In this document: one piece after another, positions 13,301 through 28,300 of the stretch
Layout: every line of letters starts with the position of its first letter
Numbering within the stretch: position 1 is the stretch's first letter
NCBI GenBank assembly: GCA_014843695.1
Contig: CM026390.1
Span: forward strand, 98,691,823 to 98,755,822
Length of the DNA: 64,000 nt
Direction of reading: 5' to 3'
From: Archivesica marissinica
Taxonomy: Eukaryota > Mollusca > Bivalvia > Venerida > Vesicomyidae
Position numbers and translations under genes: made by a program
The notes under the pieces: model-generated
What the model was told of the DNA's origin: nothing
Database searches by the model: none
The model's input: only the letters and a program-made list of their open reading frames with translations

Positions 13301-16300
13301 AGCATACAACACACATCATACAACACACAGCACAGCATAACACACAGCATAGCACACAGCATACAACACTACATACAACACAGCATACAACATAGCATAC
13401 AACACAGCATACAACATAGCATATAACACAGCATACAGCACAGCATACAACACAGCATACAACACAGCATACAACACACAGCATACAACACAGCATAACA
13501 CACAGCATACAACACACAGCATACAACACACAGCATACAACACAGCATACAACACACAGCATACAACACACAGCATACAACACAGCATACAACATAGCAT
13601 ACAGCACAGCATACAACACAGCATAACACACAGCATACAACACAGCATACAACACAGCATACAACACAGCATACAACACACAACATACAACACAGCATAC
13701 AACACAGCATACAACACACAGCATACAACACAGCATAACACACATCATACAACACACAGCATACAGCACAGCATACAACACAGCATACAACACACAGCAT
13801 ACAACACAACACACAGCATAACACACAGCATAGCATACAACACACAGCATACAACACACAGCATACAACACAGCATACAACATAGCATACAACACAGCAT
13901 ACAACACAGCATAACACATAGCATACAACACAGCATACAACACAGCATACAACACAACATACAACACAGCATACAGCACAGCATACAGCACAGCATACAA
14001 CACAGCATAACACACAGCATACAACACAGCATACAACACATCATACAACACAGCATACAACACAGCATACAACACACAGCATAGCATACAACACAGCATA
14101 CCACACAGCATAACACACAGCATAACACACAGCATACAACACAGCATACAACACAGCATATAACACAGCATACAACACAGCATACAACACACAGCATAAC
14201 ACACAGCATACAACATAGCATACAACACAACATACAACACAGCATAACACACAGCATACAACACAGCATACAACACAGCATATAACACAGCATACAACAC
14301 AGCATATAACATAGCATACAACACAGCATACAACACAGCATATAACACAGCATACAACACAGCATATAACATAGCATAACACACAGCATACAACACAGCA
14401 TATAACATAGCATACAACACAGCATACAACACAGCATATAACACAGCATACAACACAGCATATAACATAGCATACAACACAGCATACAACACAGCATATA
14501 ACACAGCATACAACACAGCATATAACATAGCATATCACACAGCATAAAACACAGCATACAACACAGCATACAACACACAGCATATACCATAGCATACAAC
14601 ACAGCATAACACACAACATACAACACAGCATACAACACAGCATAACACACAGCATACAACACAGCATACAACACAGCATAACACACAGCATAACACACAA
14701 CATATAACACAGCATACAACACAGCATAACACACAGCATACAACACAGCATACAACACAGCATACAACACAGCATACAACACAGCATACAGCACAGCTTA
14801 CAGCACAGCATACAACACAGCATACAACACACAGCATACAACACACAGCATAGCATACAACACAGCATACAACACAGCATACAACACACAGCATAACACA
14901 CAGCATACAACACAACATACAACATAGCATACAACACAACATACAACACAGCATAACACACAGCATACAACACAGCATACAACACAGCATACAACACAGC
15001 ATATAACACAGCATATAACACAGCATACAACACAGCATATAACATAGCATACAACACAGCATACAACACAGCATATAACACAGCATACAACACAGCATAT
15101 AACATAGCATAACACACAGCATACAACACAGCGTATAACATAGCATACAACACAGCATATAACACAGCATATAACATAGCATATAACATAGCATACAACA
15201 CAGCATATAACATAGCATAACACACAGCATACAGCATACAACACAACATACAACACAGCATACAACACACAGCATATAACATAGCATACAACACAGCATA
15301 ACACACAACATACAACACAGCATACAACACAGCATAACACACAGCATACAACACAGCATACAACACAGCATAACACAGCATAACACACAGCATACAACAC
15401 AGCATAACACACAGCATACAACACAGCATACAACATAGCATAACACACAGCATACAACACAGCATACAACACACAGCATACAACACAGCATACAACACAG
15501 CATACAGCACAGCATACAACACAGCTTAACACACAGCATACAACACAGCATACAACACACAGCATACAACACACAGCATACAACACAGCATAGTGTAAAA
15601 ACACATACAACACAGCATACACACAGCATAACAAGCATACAACACAGCATAACACACACATACAACACAGCATACAACACAGCATAACACAGCATCAACA
15701 CAGCATAACACACAGCATACACACATAAACACAGCATACAACACAGCATACAACACAGCATACAACACAGCATACAACACAGCATACACACAGCATACAA
15801 CACAGCATACAACACACAGCATACAACACATAGCATACAACACAGCATACAACACAGCATACAACACACAGCATAACACACAGCATACAACACAACATAC
15901 AACATAGCATACAACACAACATACAACACAGCATAACACACAGCATACAACACAGCATACAACACAGCATACAACACAGCATATAACACAGCATATAACA
16001 CAGCATACAACACAGCATATAACATAGCATACAACACAGCATACAACACAGCATATAACACAGCATACAACACAGCATATAACATAGCATAACACACAGC
16101 ATACAACACAGCGTATAACATAGCATACAACACAGCATATAACACAGCATATAACATAGCATATAACATAGCATACAACACAGCATATAACATAGCATAA
16201 CACACAGCATACAGCATACAACACAACATACAACACAGCATACAACACACAGCATATAACATAGCATACAACACAGCATAACACACAACATACAACACAG

Positions 16301-19300
16301 CATACAACACAGCATAACACACAGCATACAACACAGCATACAACACAGCATAACACAGCATAACACACAGCATACAACACAGCATAACACACAGCATACA
16401 ACACAGCATACAACATAGCATAACACACAGCATACAACACAGCATACAACACACAGCATACAACACAGCATACAACACAGCATACAGCACAGCATACAAC
16501 ACAGCTTAACACACAGCATACAACACAGCATACAACACACAGCATACAACACACAGCATACAACACAGCATAACACACAGCATAACACACAGCATACAGC
16601 ACAGCATACAACACACAGCATACAACATAGCATACAACACAGCATAACACACAGCATAACACATAGCATAACACACAGCATACAACACAGCATACAACAC
16701 AGCATACAACACAGCATACAACACAGCATAACGCACAGCATAACACACAGCATACAACACAGCATACAACACACAGCATAGCACACAGCATAGCATACAA
16801 CACACAGCATACAACACAGCATACAACATAGCATACAACACAGCATAACACATAGCATACAACACAGCATACAACACACAGCATACAACACAGCATACAA
16901 CACAGCATAACACACATCATACAACACAGCATACAACACAACATACAACACAGCATAACACACAGCATACAACACAGCATACAACACAACATGCAACACA
17001 GCATACAGCACAGCATGCAACACAGCATACAACACACAGCATACAACATAGCATACACCACAGCATAACACACAGCATAACACACATCATAACACACAGC
17101 ATACAACACAGCATATAACACAGCATACAACATAGCATACAACACAGCATAACACACAGCATACAACACAGCATACAACACACAGCATACAACACAACAC
17201 ACAGCATAACACACAGCATAGCATACAACACACAGCATACAACACAGCATACAACATAGCATACAACACAGCATACCACATAGCATACAACACAGCATAC
17301 AAAACACATCATACAACACAGCATACAACACAGCATACAACACAGCATACAACACAACATGCAACACAGCATACAACACAGCATACAACACAGCATGCAA
17401 CACAGCATACAACACACAGCATACAACACATCATACAACACAGCATACAACACAGCATATAACACAGCATACAACACAGCATAACACACAGCATACAACA
17501 CAGCATAACACACAGCATACAACACAACATACAACACAGCATACAACACAGCATACAACACAGCATACAACACAACATACAGCACACAGCATGCAGCACA
17601 GCATACAGCACAGCATACAACACACAGCATACAACACAGCATACAACACACAGCACAGCATAACATACAGCATAACACACATCATACAACCAACACTGCA
17701 TACAACACAGCATACAACATAGCATACAACACAGCATACAACACAGCATACAGCACAGCATACAACACAGCATACAACACACAGCATACAACACAGCATA
17801 CAACACACAGCATACAACACAGCATACAACACAGCATACAACACAGCATAACACACATCATACAACACACAGCATACAACCCAGCATAACACACAGCATA
17901 ACACACAGCATACAACACAGCATACAACACAGCATACAACACAGCATAACACACATCATACAACACACAGCATAACACACATCATACAACACACAGCATA
18001 ACACACATCATACAACACAAAGCATACAACACAGCATGACACACAGCATAACACACAGCATACAACACAGCATACAACACAGCATACAACACAGCATAAC
18101 ACACAGCATACAACATAGCATAACACACAGCATAACACACAGCATACAACACAGCATACAACACAGCATACAACACAGCATAACACACAGCATACAACAC
18201 GGCATACAACACAGCATAACACACAGCATATAACACAGCATAACAGGCTACAACACAGATAACACACAGCATTAACACAGCATAACACAGCATACAACAC
18301 AGCATACAACACAGCATAACACACAGCATATAACACAGCATATAACACAGCATACAACACAGCATACAACATAGCATAACACACAGCATATAACACAGCA
18401 TATAACACAGCATACAACACAGCATATAACACAGCATACAACATAGCATATAACACAGCATACAACACAGCATACAACACAGCATACAACACAGCATACA
18501 ACACAGCATACAACACAGCATACAACACAGCATACAACATAGCATACAACACAACATACAACACAGCATACAACACAGCATACAACATAGCATACAACAC
18601 AGCATACAACACAGCATACAACACTTGCGCATCCATTAACATTTGACACACTTCTTTCTCAATACATCCATCCTGTCGTGATTATCTTACATGGATACAC
18701 AATTCTCCAAATGTGTATGTATGTATGTTCCATTAATGTCAAACCCCTTGCGGGGACGTAGACATGTTTTCCTGGGCAAGCTTAGCCGACCTAAGTGGTT
18801 AACCAGTACTAAGCAATGTGTGTGAGGTGCCTTGCTCAATGACACTACATACGTGGCCTGACCGAGTATCGAACCCGGGACGATATATTCCAGATCCGAC
18901 GCTCTACCACTGGACCACGGATGTCACACATGTGCATACCCAACCAAACGACAAGCTCAGATGTCGGCTTAAATCTCTTTTGTTTTTATCTTATTACTTC
19001 CAAATCAGTAGTATATACGTTATATTTTCTCCTTTGCCAATTTTGTTACATGTATAAATAAAGTTAAACTGTCCTTGGTGTGATGCGCTAAAGATCACAT
19101 TGTCCATTCTATGTATGCAATATTTATCTTGAGTTGTGACGACTCAATCGATAGAGTGGTCAAATTTGTTATTGATTGGGGAAATTACCATGGTGATGCT
19201 TGTTCAAAGTCTATCGTACGTCTATATGATTATTCCTCTGTGGAGAAACGAAGCAGTGGAATTTAGGAATGGTTTCTGTGTGTTGGGGCCGATTCATTAG

Positions 19301-22300
19301 TGTCTGGTGCTTTGGTAACGTGCTCCTTGGGTATTTGTCTTCTTATTGGGTACTGTTTAAAGAACAAGTTACCCAACAAATGTCTGTGGAACAGCTGTGT
19401 AACATTATGTTTCTTATCCGTATCTTCTAAGTCCATTGAAGGACTTTGTTGAAGATTTTGGGTCAGGTGTTCACAGCTTTTGTTGTTCATGGTCAAGGTC
19501 ACACTTATAGGTCAAAGATCAAGTGACTATAAGATAAGATCAATTTTATTTTGAGTCGGCAAGATAGCAACAGTACAACACAAGCTCTGAATGAGCTTTT
19601 GAACCGACTGGCAAGATAGCAACAGTACAACACAAGCTCTGAGTGAGCTTTTGAACCGACTGGCAAGATAGCAACAGTACAACACAAGCTCTGAGTGAGC
19701 TTTTGAACCGATTGGCAAGATAGCAACAGTACAACACAAGCTCTGAGTGAGCTTTTGAACCGACTGGCAAGATAGCAACAGTACAACACAAGCTCTGAGT
19801 GAGCTTTTGAACCGACTGGCAAGATAGCAACAGTACAACACAAGCTCTGAGTGAGCTTTTGAACCGACTATGATGTATCCTGTCCATATCTCTTGAACAC
19901 TTTGAAACATTTTCCTTACATTTGTATCAAATGTCCACCACAGCAACATAGTGTGTTTTCAGTAGATTAGTGTGCATACCTAGCCTACAGTTCATTTGAG
20001 TTTCCAATATATTGTCATCCAATATTATTGTCTTAAGTCTGCATGCTAGACAGAATGGGATACTTCTTTTAGTGTGCCATGGGTGACAAGATTCCTATAG
20101 TAAGTATTGTTGCTGTCGGTAGGTTTGTAGTATATATCTGTATGTATTCTTCCTTCTCTTTGCTTGTCCAATGCATCTGAAAATGGTTGTTCCTGTGTAC
20201 TACATTCTATTTATTTTGTGAAATGTTCAGTGTTTAAGTTATTGAGAATGTTATGGAGTTTGTTAGATCCATTTGGTTTCTAGTAAATTGTACAAAGCAA
20301 TCATCCATGAAGCATTTCCAACACTCGATAAACTAGTTTGTAAATATGTCGCTGCCTGTTCAATTCAATTTATTGTACAGTGTTTTTCTTCCGAGATATC
20401 CAATTGTTAATGTATAAATTGGAGCAAATTTGGTGCACATTGCAGTTCCCTTTTGTTTGCCTGTAATATTGTCCAAATTTGAGACAAAATGTATTATGTT
20501 GTAGTATTAATTTGGTCCTGTGTAAAATGTCATTTCAGCTGCGGAGTTCACCAGGGAATTTCTTTAACCAATATTTTACAACTTGTAGACATAATGAATG
20601 TAAGCCTTCTATGTCAAATGAAACTATCAGTGTATTTGGTGGTACTGTTGAGGGAGCGAATTTAGAAAGAGAGTAGTATCTCTTCAGTAACTTTTCACAT
20701 GTTTCGTTCAAGGCTTTAATTAAAAATATCTATGAAGTCGATGAGTTAGGCGTGATGGTCCAGCTATAATTGGTCAGATTTTAAATCAGTAATATCTGTT
20801 GTTTCTACATACCGGTATGAATATGTGGCAGTTTTACATTTGTCCAGATTTGTTCGCTTTTATGAACCTTCGGTAAACCGTAGATATTGCTGGACCTCAC
20901 GTCAAACACTTGCAAGTAATACAATTCTCTTTCAGTAAGGCATGTATTATATTGGTTTAAGAACTGATTGTATTCGATTTTGTCCATGTTTTTAGGGATC
21001 TGCCTGTGATTTGCATCATTTAAAATAGTATTTGCCATTGTTTTATAGTGTTCAGTGTCAATAATTACTGTAGCACAACCCATATCTGCTTCCTTAATTA
21101 TTATTGTTCAGTCATACAATAATTTACTTATTGATGGGTTTTCCTGTTTGTTAATGTTGGATTTTATTTTATTTAGGAGTTGATTTATTGGAAGATTTTC
21201 GATAGTTAAATTTTTAATGATCTATCTTCCATGTTTGCAAAATAATTATTGGTACTCGCGTTACATCGTATAGCGTGTGTTACATCGTATAGCGTGTGTT
21301 ACATCGTATAGCGTGTGTTACATCGTATAGCGTGTGTTACAACGTATAGCGTGTGTTACATCGTATAGCGTGTGTTACATCGTATAGCACGCGTTACAAC
21401 GTATAGCGTGTATTACATCGTACAGCGTGTGTTACATCGTATAGCGTGTGTTACATCGTACAGCGTGTGTTACATCGTATAGCGTGTGTTACATCGTATA
21501 GCGTGTGTTACAACGTATAGCGTGTGTTACATCGTATAGCGTGTGTTACATCGTATAGCACGCGTTACAACGTATAGCGTGTATTACATCGTACAGCGTG
21601 TGTTACATCGTATAGCGTGTGTTACATCGTACAGCGTGTGTTACATCGTATAGCGTGTGTTACATCGTATAGCGTGTGTTACAACGTATAGCGTGTGTTA
21701 CATCGTATAGCGTGTGTTACATCGTATAGCAGCGTGTGTTACATCGTACAGCGTGTGTTACATCGTACAGCGTGTGTTACATCGTACAGCGTGTGTTACA
21801 TCGTACAGCGTGTGTTACATCGTACAGCGTGTGTTACATCGTACAGCGTGCGTTACATCGTACAGCGTGCGTTACATCGTATAGCGTGCGTTACATCGTA
21901 TAGCGTGCGTTACATCGTATAGCGTGCGTTACATCGTATAGCGTGCGTTACATCGTATAGCGTGCGTTACATCGTATAGCGTGCGTTACATCGTATAGCG
22001 GAGTACCTATGTCATAGCATTATTGTATTATAAAATCTGTTTTGCACGAGTGATTCTAGCTATGTTTAGAATTAGCAGATAACAGAATTCAGTCCTAGCA
22101 TTTCACTCTTAGCAACGACATCGTCAAATTCCATTTCCAGAATATTTGTATGTATAATTATTATATGTACAATATATAGCAGATTATTAACAAAAGTGAG
22201 GTTTGTGATAAGGGACATGTGCAGCAGTTGAATCCTTTTAAAATTAATGTAAAATTGTACAATGTGAACTATTTATTTTGAGCATTGTGATAGAAATAAA

Positions 22301-25300
22301 GTAAAGTTTCAAAGTTTTATTTGTTTAAATCCAGAAGGTCTCGGACCCATGTGGCATACATGTCATAAACAAATGGCCTCAGCAAAATCACTATATCAAT
22401 ATATCTAATTAATTATTGTAACAGTAAAGCAAATATTTATATGCGTGACGTGTTAACTTACTTTAAAGGCCCATAACTATTTGTTACTGAACAAATCACA
22501 ACATATATTTAAGTGTATTGTATTGATTATTTTTATAAATAACCAAACATCCTTGTGTAATTGTTAAGAATGTACCAAGTAAATATTAAATTTATTATTA
22601 ATACACAAATAAACTTATTTTATTATAAAGATTACTATGCTGAACGCTTAAATTTATAAAATATGAGACTTTAATTTACATTTGTAATTGTTTATCATAA
22701 CATTAAACTAAATATTGGTATACAAATGATCCTAACACACATGAAAATAGTTTAAAGGCCCTTACTGCTTTTGTAATGAGAAAGTATCCTAAATATATAG
22801 ACATGCATTGATAGTCTAAAAACAGGATAATTATGCTAATTAATATTAAAACTTGTACACATTAATCCTGTGAAGGTATACAATTATAACATTGTGCGAC
22901 TTTGATTCTAGCTGCATGTTTGTATGGACAGTGTGTACAACTTCTAGTATGTCAGTAGCATGTCTGCAGAATGCTATATACATTGCATTATGACAACAAT
23001 TGTTCAGAATTTCAATATTTCAATTGATAGTAGTTTATGCAAATTTATTTTACACAAATTTATTTTAGCTCGATTGTGAATTGTGAAACAAGTTCTTACA
23101 ACTTATATTAATCACTCCCGAGACCTCATTCCTGATGGAATCCATCGCCACGAGGGAGAGAGGAGAGGCAATGTAGAATTTAAATGTCTTGCCTAAGGAC
23201 ACAATCGTAACTGCTCCAGCGGGGCTCAAACTCAGGGCCTTTCACACCAGATAACACATTGTATATATGAACTACTTTCTATAACCTACACTTTCGAACC
23301 TTCGTGCTGCGGAGGAATATATCTGTCTTTCAGATTGCATCCTTGCTATGTTTAGAATGGCTTAATCCTTTGTAATGGCCTTGGTTGATGCTAGTATCTG
23401 ATATAAGTGACTGCTGATTTAGCAATTTACTTGATACAGTGAGTAGCAGCTATGTGAAACTGTTGCTTATCTGTTACAAGCGCAAGTCGTAACTTGTAAT
23501 GCAGTCTGCCCACTTACTGTCCACATCTTGTGCAAGCTATAGAAGTCTAAATTATATAGACGAGTTTGTTGAGTTTTTAAAATGTCATTGACAAATTGTC
23601 AATAATTACTTTTTGTTTCCAATTAGTTGCATCATTATCACATGATCTTTGTTGACTAATCACTGGTCAGTATTTCTATGGAATTACAAAGAGGTGATTG
23701 TTTACATGTACTGTTGGTAGCAGGACTAGATACAGACGGATCTGTAGCCCAGTGGTTAACTTGTTGGACCGGTAATCCAGGATCGCAGGTTCGATCCCCC
23801 GTCTGACCCTAATAAAATTAACAGTTTCAGATGGGATTTTAAACCAAGGTCTTGTGTCGGTGCTTTACACCATACACGTATAAGAACCAGACTCTGGAAT
23901 GGGTCTATGTCTGTATCATTGCACTATCCTCCAAAAATCTAAAATGACTAATCTCTTCAGGAGGCGTCGCTCATATAGGCAACTGGTAGCGACGATAAAT
24001 AAACTAGGAAGGTACAGGTCAGCGGATGGTAGTATACTATACATGTAGATATACATCTATTTGTTATTCAACAACACACAACATATATTTAAATGTATAT
24101 AAAAGTCGACATGACCAGTGAAACACTATGTTAATAATCTCCCATATACCCAATGATACATGTAGTAATTTAATGATGTTGCGTGGTGACCTTACATTAT
24201 ATTGATGCCATCTCTTTAAGTTAAGCATAAAGCTGGTGAGAGTCGGAGCTGCCGAGAAGTATGCTTACAAAGTGTTTATACTGTATATCATCTGTACGAT
24301 TACCAATTTCGCTTGTGAAATTGATTTTCTATGATAATGAAAAACTGTATGAAGTAGCCATCTGTCTCCATTAGTGAACTGTTTAACAAGGTTATCACTA
24401 TACTGTGCTATTTTCTTGTCCAGAATTCTCAAATGCATTTTGTGTTTTTATAATAACTGCACAAATGACCAAAATAACACGACAATGTGTTGTTCCCAAA
24501 CCTGTATTGCAAAAGTGGATGTCACATTGGCCAGCCAAATTTCTTTCACATATATATATATATATCATGTGAGATGGTTATTTCCAGTTCATCATTCTGT
24601 AACGGAGTGTGATATGCTAGTCCGGGGCTATTGCTACATGTTCCAGCTCACCCTTTCTGACTTTTCAAAACTTGTAGCCCAATTCTTTTGCACTTTGAAA
24701 ATGTCATGTATATATGGAGGTTATCAGGATTTCTGTATGTTAGAAATGTGACAGTAATGTTTTTTTAAACTTTATTTATTTTACAACGATTGCGAAGCAA
24801 GTTCTAACAACTTATATTAATCACTCTCGTTGGGCGGATGAAAGCGTATATCTTGTCATTCATGTGGGAGAGCTAACCACTGTGCTAATCGGACAGCCAA
24901 AATGTAATGTTATTGTGATATGTAATTGTAAATTGTTATCCTCATTATGAAAACGTGGCAATACAATATTATTGAATTAATTAAAACTTAGTAATTTATT
25001 ATTTTCTTATTCCTTATTGCATTTGCCTTTAGGTTTGAAAGGAGTATGTTTAAAATACATTTTTCATAACCAATTTCCTTATTATTCCTAACTGGATTCT
25101 CTTTATTATTGGAGAAAAGATATTAGCTTTAGCCCATTTCATTTGTCTCACACTTTGAGACCTAGTCTCGTTTCATACATCTGCTGGAATATTACAGTTG
25201 TTATGTAAACTGTATTCATTTCTGACTTGTGTTTGAATAATATTAGCAGAGGTATGTTCCTCTTGCAGTTCTTCATTGACATTCATATGTGGTAGGTTTC

Positions 25301-28300
25301 TTGCACCTGCTCCTCTGTTGTCCATCTGTTTTCCAGCACTGCATGGCCAACATCGGTAACTCTGTTACAATCTTGTCTATTTAAGGAATGAATCACGGGT
25401 GAATAGTTTCCATCAAGTATGAACTATATTGAGCGTGGTTAAAGTGTGTGAAGGCCGAAGTCATCCACGCTAACTTTAAGCACCCCCAATGTAGTTCATA
25501 CCCCGATGGAAGCTATTAACCGCAATTCATTTCTTATATTTACAATAAATCAATGACACAAAGAAAATATAGCACCCCTTTGCATTTAAAATGTTTTTAG
25601 TCCAGATTTGCAACTAACCATCTGCCGGAACAGGTAAATAGATCATCGTAAACTGTATAAGAAACGCCTTTTCTCGCAACGAAATCTGCCTAACACTGTG
25701 AATGCGCATGCCTGAAACTTCGATTGCTCATGACATTGTCAGCTGCATATCATTAGTTGGGAACTCCTCAAATGTATACAATCAGGGCACATGCATTCAT
25801 ATTAGGAAATGCAATAGTGATGTAAATATTTAATTTTGTGTTCAGTATGTAGAGAAATCAGAATCACAAAATCAAATGTGTAGTGTATTTAAAATAAAGT
25901 TTTTAAAATATTTATGCAAGTTTAGACTGTTTTAAGTTACCCGTACATTTATTTCACATTTGGAACCGTTAATATATATGTGTTGCACTGTATATATTTG
26001 TAGATCGAAAGTGAGGATTTTGAAATCCAGCAACTGCACGAGATCAACTGGTTTGTGGGTAATCTCACCACGCCTGCCAACTACTTCCATGCACTACGTA
26101 GACAGATGGCATTACCATTCAGAAAACCAGTGAGTAACACAGCTTATAAGTACATGTAGACAACCAGTAGACAATCCCACGTTTATTACGTTCTGTACAA
26201 CTAACCCCACGTTTATTACATTCTGTACAACTACTCCTACACGTTTATTACATTCTGTACAACTAATCCTGCACGTTTATTACGTTCTGTACAACTAATC
26301 CTGCACGTTTATTGCGTTCTGTACAACTAATCCTGCACGTTTATTACGTTCTGTACAACTAATCCTACATGTTTATTGCGTTCTGTACAACTAATCCTAC
26401 ACGTTTATTACATTCTGTACAACTAACCCCACGTTTATTACGTTCTGTACAACTAATCCTACATGTTTATTACATTCTGTACAACTAATCCTACACGTTT
26501 ATTACATTCTGTACAACTAATCCCACATGTTTATTGCGTTCTGTACAACTAATCCTACATGTTTATTACGTTCTGTACAACTAATCCTACATGTTTATTA
26601 CATTCTGTACAACTAATCCTACACGTTTATTACATTCTGTACAACTAATCCCATGTTTATTACATTCTGTACAACTAATCCTACATGTTTATTACATTCT
26701 GTACAACTAATCCTACATGTTTATTGCATTCTGTACAACTAATCCCACATGTTTATTACGTTCTGTACAACTAATCCCACATGTTTATTGCATTCTGTAC
26801 AACTAATCCCACATGTTTATTACGTTCTGTACAACTAATCCCATGTTTATTGCGTTCTGTACAACTAATCCCACACGTTTATTGCGTTCTGTACAACTAA
26901 TCCCACACGTTTATTGCGTTCTGTACAACTAACCCCACGTTTATTACATTCTGTACAACTAATCCCACGTTTATTACATTCTGTACAACTAATCCTACAC
27001 GTTTTTCACGTTTATTACTTCTGTACAACTAATCCCACGTTTATTACATTCTGTACAACTAATCCTACACGTTTATTACATTCTGTACAACTAATCCTAC
27101 ACGTTTATTACATTCTGTACAACTAATCCTACACGTTTATTACGTTCTGTACAACTAATCCCACGTTTATTACGTTCTGTACAACTAATCCTACACGTTT
27201 ATTACGTTCTGTACAACTAATCCCACGTTTATTACGTTCTGTACAACTAATCCTACACGTTTATTACGTTCTGTACAACTAATCCTACACGTTTATTACG
27301 TTCTGTACAACTAATCCTACACGTTTATTACGTTCTGTACAACTAATCCTACACGTTTATTACGTTCTGTACAACTAATCCTACACGTTTATTACGTTCT
27401 GTACAACTAATCCTACACGTTTATTACGTTCTGTACAACTAATCCTACACGTTTATTACATTCTGTACAACTAATCCCACGTTTATTACATTCTGTACAA
27501 CTAATCCTACAGTTTATACTTCTGTACAACTAATCCTACACGTTTATTACATTCTGTACAACTAATCCTACACGTTTATTGCGTTCTGTACAACTAATCC
27601 TACACGTTTATTACGTTCTGTACAACTAATCCTACACGTTTATTACATTCTGTACAACTACTCCTACACGTTTATTGCGTTCTGTACAACTAATCCTACA
27701 CGTTTATTACATTCTGTACAACTAATCCTACACGTTTATTGCGTTCTGTACAACTACTCCTACACGTTTATTACGTTCTGTACAACTAATCCTACACGTT
27801 TATTACGTTCTGTACAACTACTCCTACACGTTTATTACGTTCTGTACAACTAATCCTACACGTTTATTACGTTCTGTACAACTACTCCTACACGTTTATT
27901 ACGTTCTGTACAACTAATCCCACACGTTTATTGCATTCTGTACAACTAATCCCACGTTTATTACGTTCTGTACAACTACTCCTACACGTTTATTACGTTC
28001 TGTACAACTAATCCTACACGTTTATTACATTCTGTACAACTAATCCTACACGTTTATTACATTCTGTACAACTAATCCCACACGTTTATTACATTCTGTA
28101 CAACTAATCCCACGTTTATTACGTTCTGTACAACTACTCCTACACGTTTATTACATTCTGTACAACTAATCCTGCACGTTTATTACGTTCTGTACAACTA
28201 CTCCTACACGTTTATTACATTCTGTACAACTAATCCTGCACGTTTATTACGTTCTGTACAACTACTCCTACACGTTTATTACATTCTGTACAACTACTCC

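Larger units (their letters stand above)
11714..18624. repeat. 6.9-kb satellite, 12-bp basic unit
   Basis: The basic unit is CATACAACACAG, mixed with units extended to 17 bp (extra CACAG) and shortened AACACA forms, for several hundred copies. The + strand is almost free of G except in AGCAT, so the - strand is G/T-rich. Unit length and absence of stops give long - strand frames (up to 736 codons of Cys/Leu/Tyr/Val/Met) that are not genes. Units drift locally: TATAAC forms are concentrated at 14150-16250 and 18210-18450. An exact 742-bp block is duplicated (see the separate entry). Confidence 0.96.
3506..26003 (+). other. Giant OGDH intron (22.5 kb)
   Basis: The intron runs from donor GTAAGT to acceptor TTTGTAG. 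The flanking exons encode adjacent pieces of the conserved E1 sequence, so no exon appears to be missing. It holds nine tandem arrays, at least six transposon relics and AT-rich DNA. Each is listed separately. Confidence 0.8.

Noticed and set aside
12318..17978. Very long - strand open frames (up to 736 codons) rich in Cys, Leu, Tyr, Val and Met
   Set aside because: They lie wholly in the 12-bp satellite, exist in two or more frames at once and contain only the residues the unit can encode.
21257..22000. CRISPR-like regular repeat
   Set aside because: Units are contiguous with no unique spacers, there are no cas genes, and the sequence is eukaryotic.
24374..24751. 125-codon frame as a small gene
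   Set aside because: No recognisable domain, an internal (AT)n run, and no splice or codon evidence.
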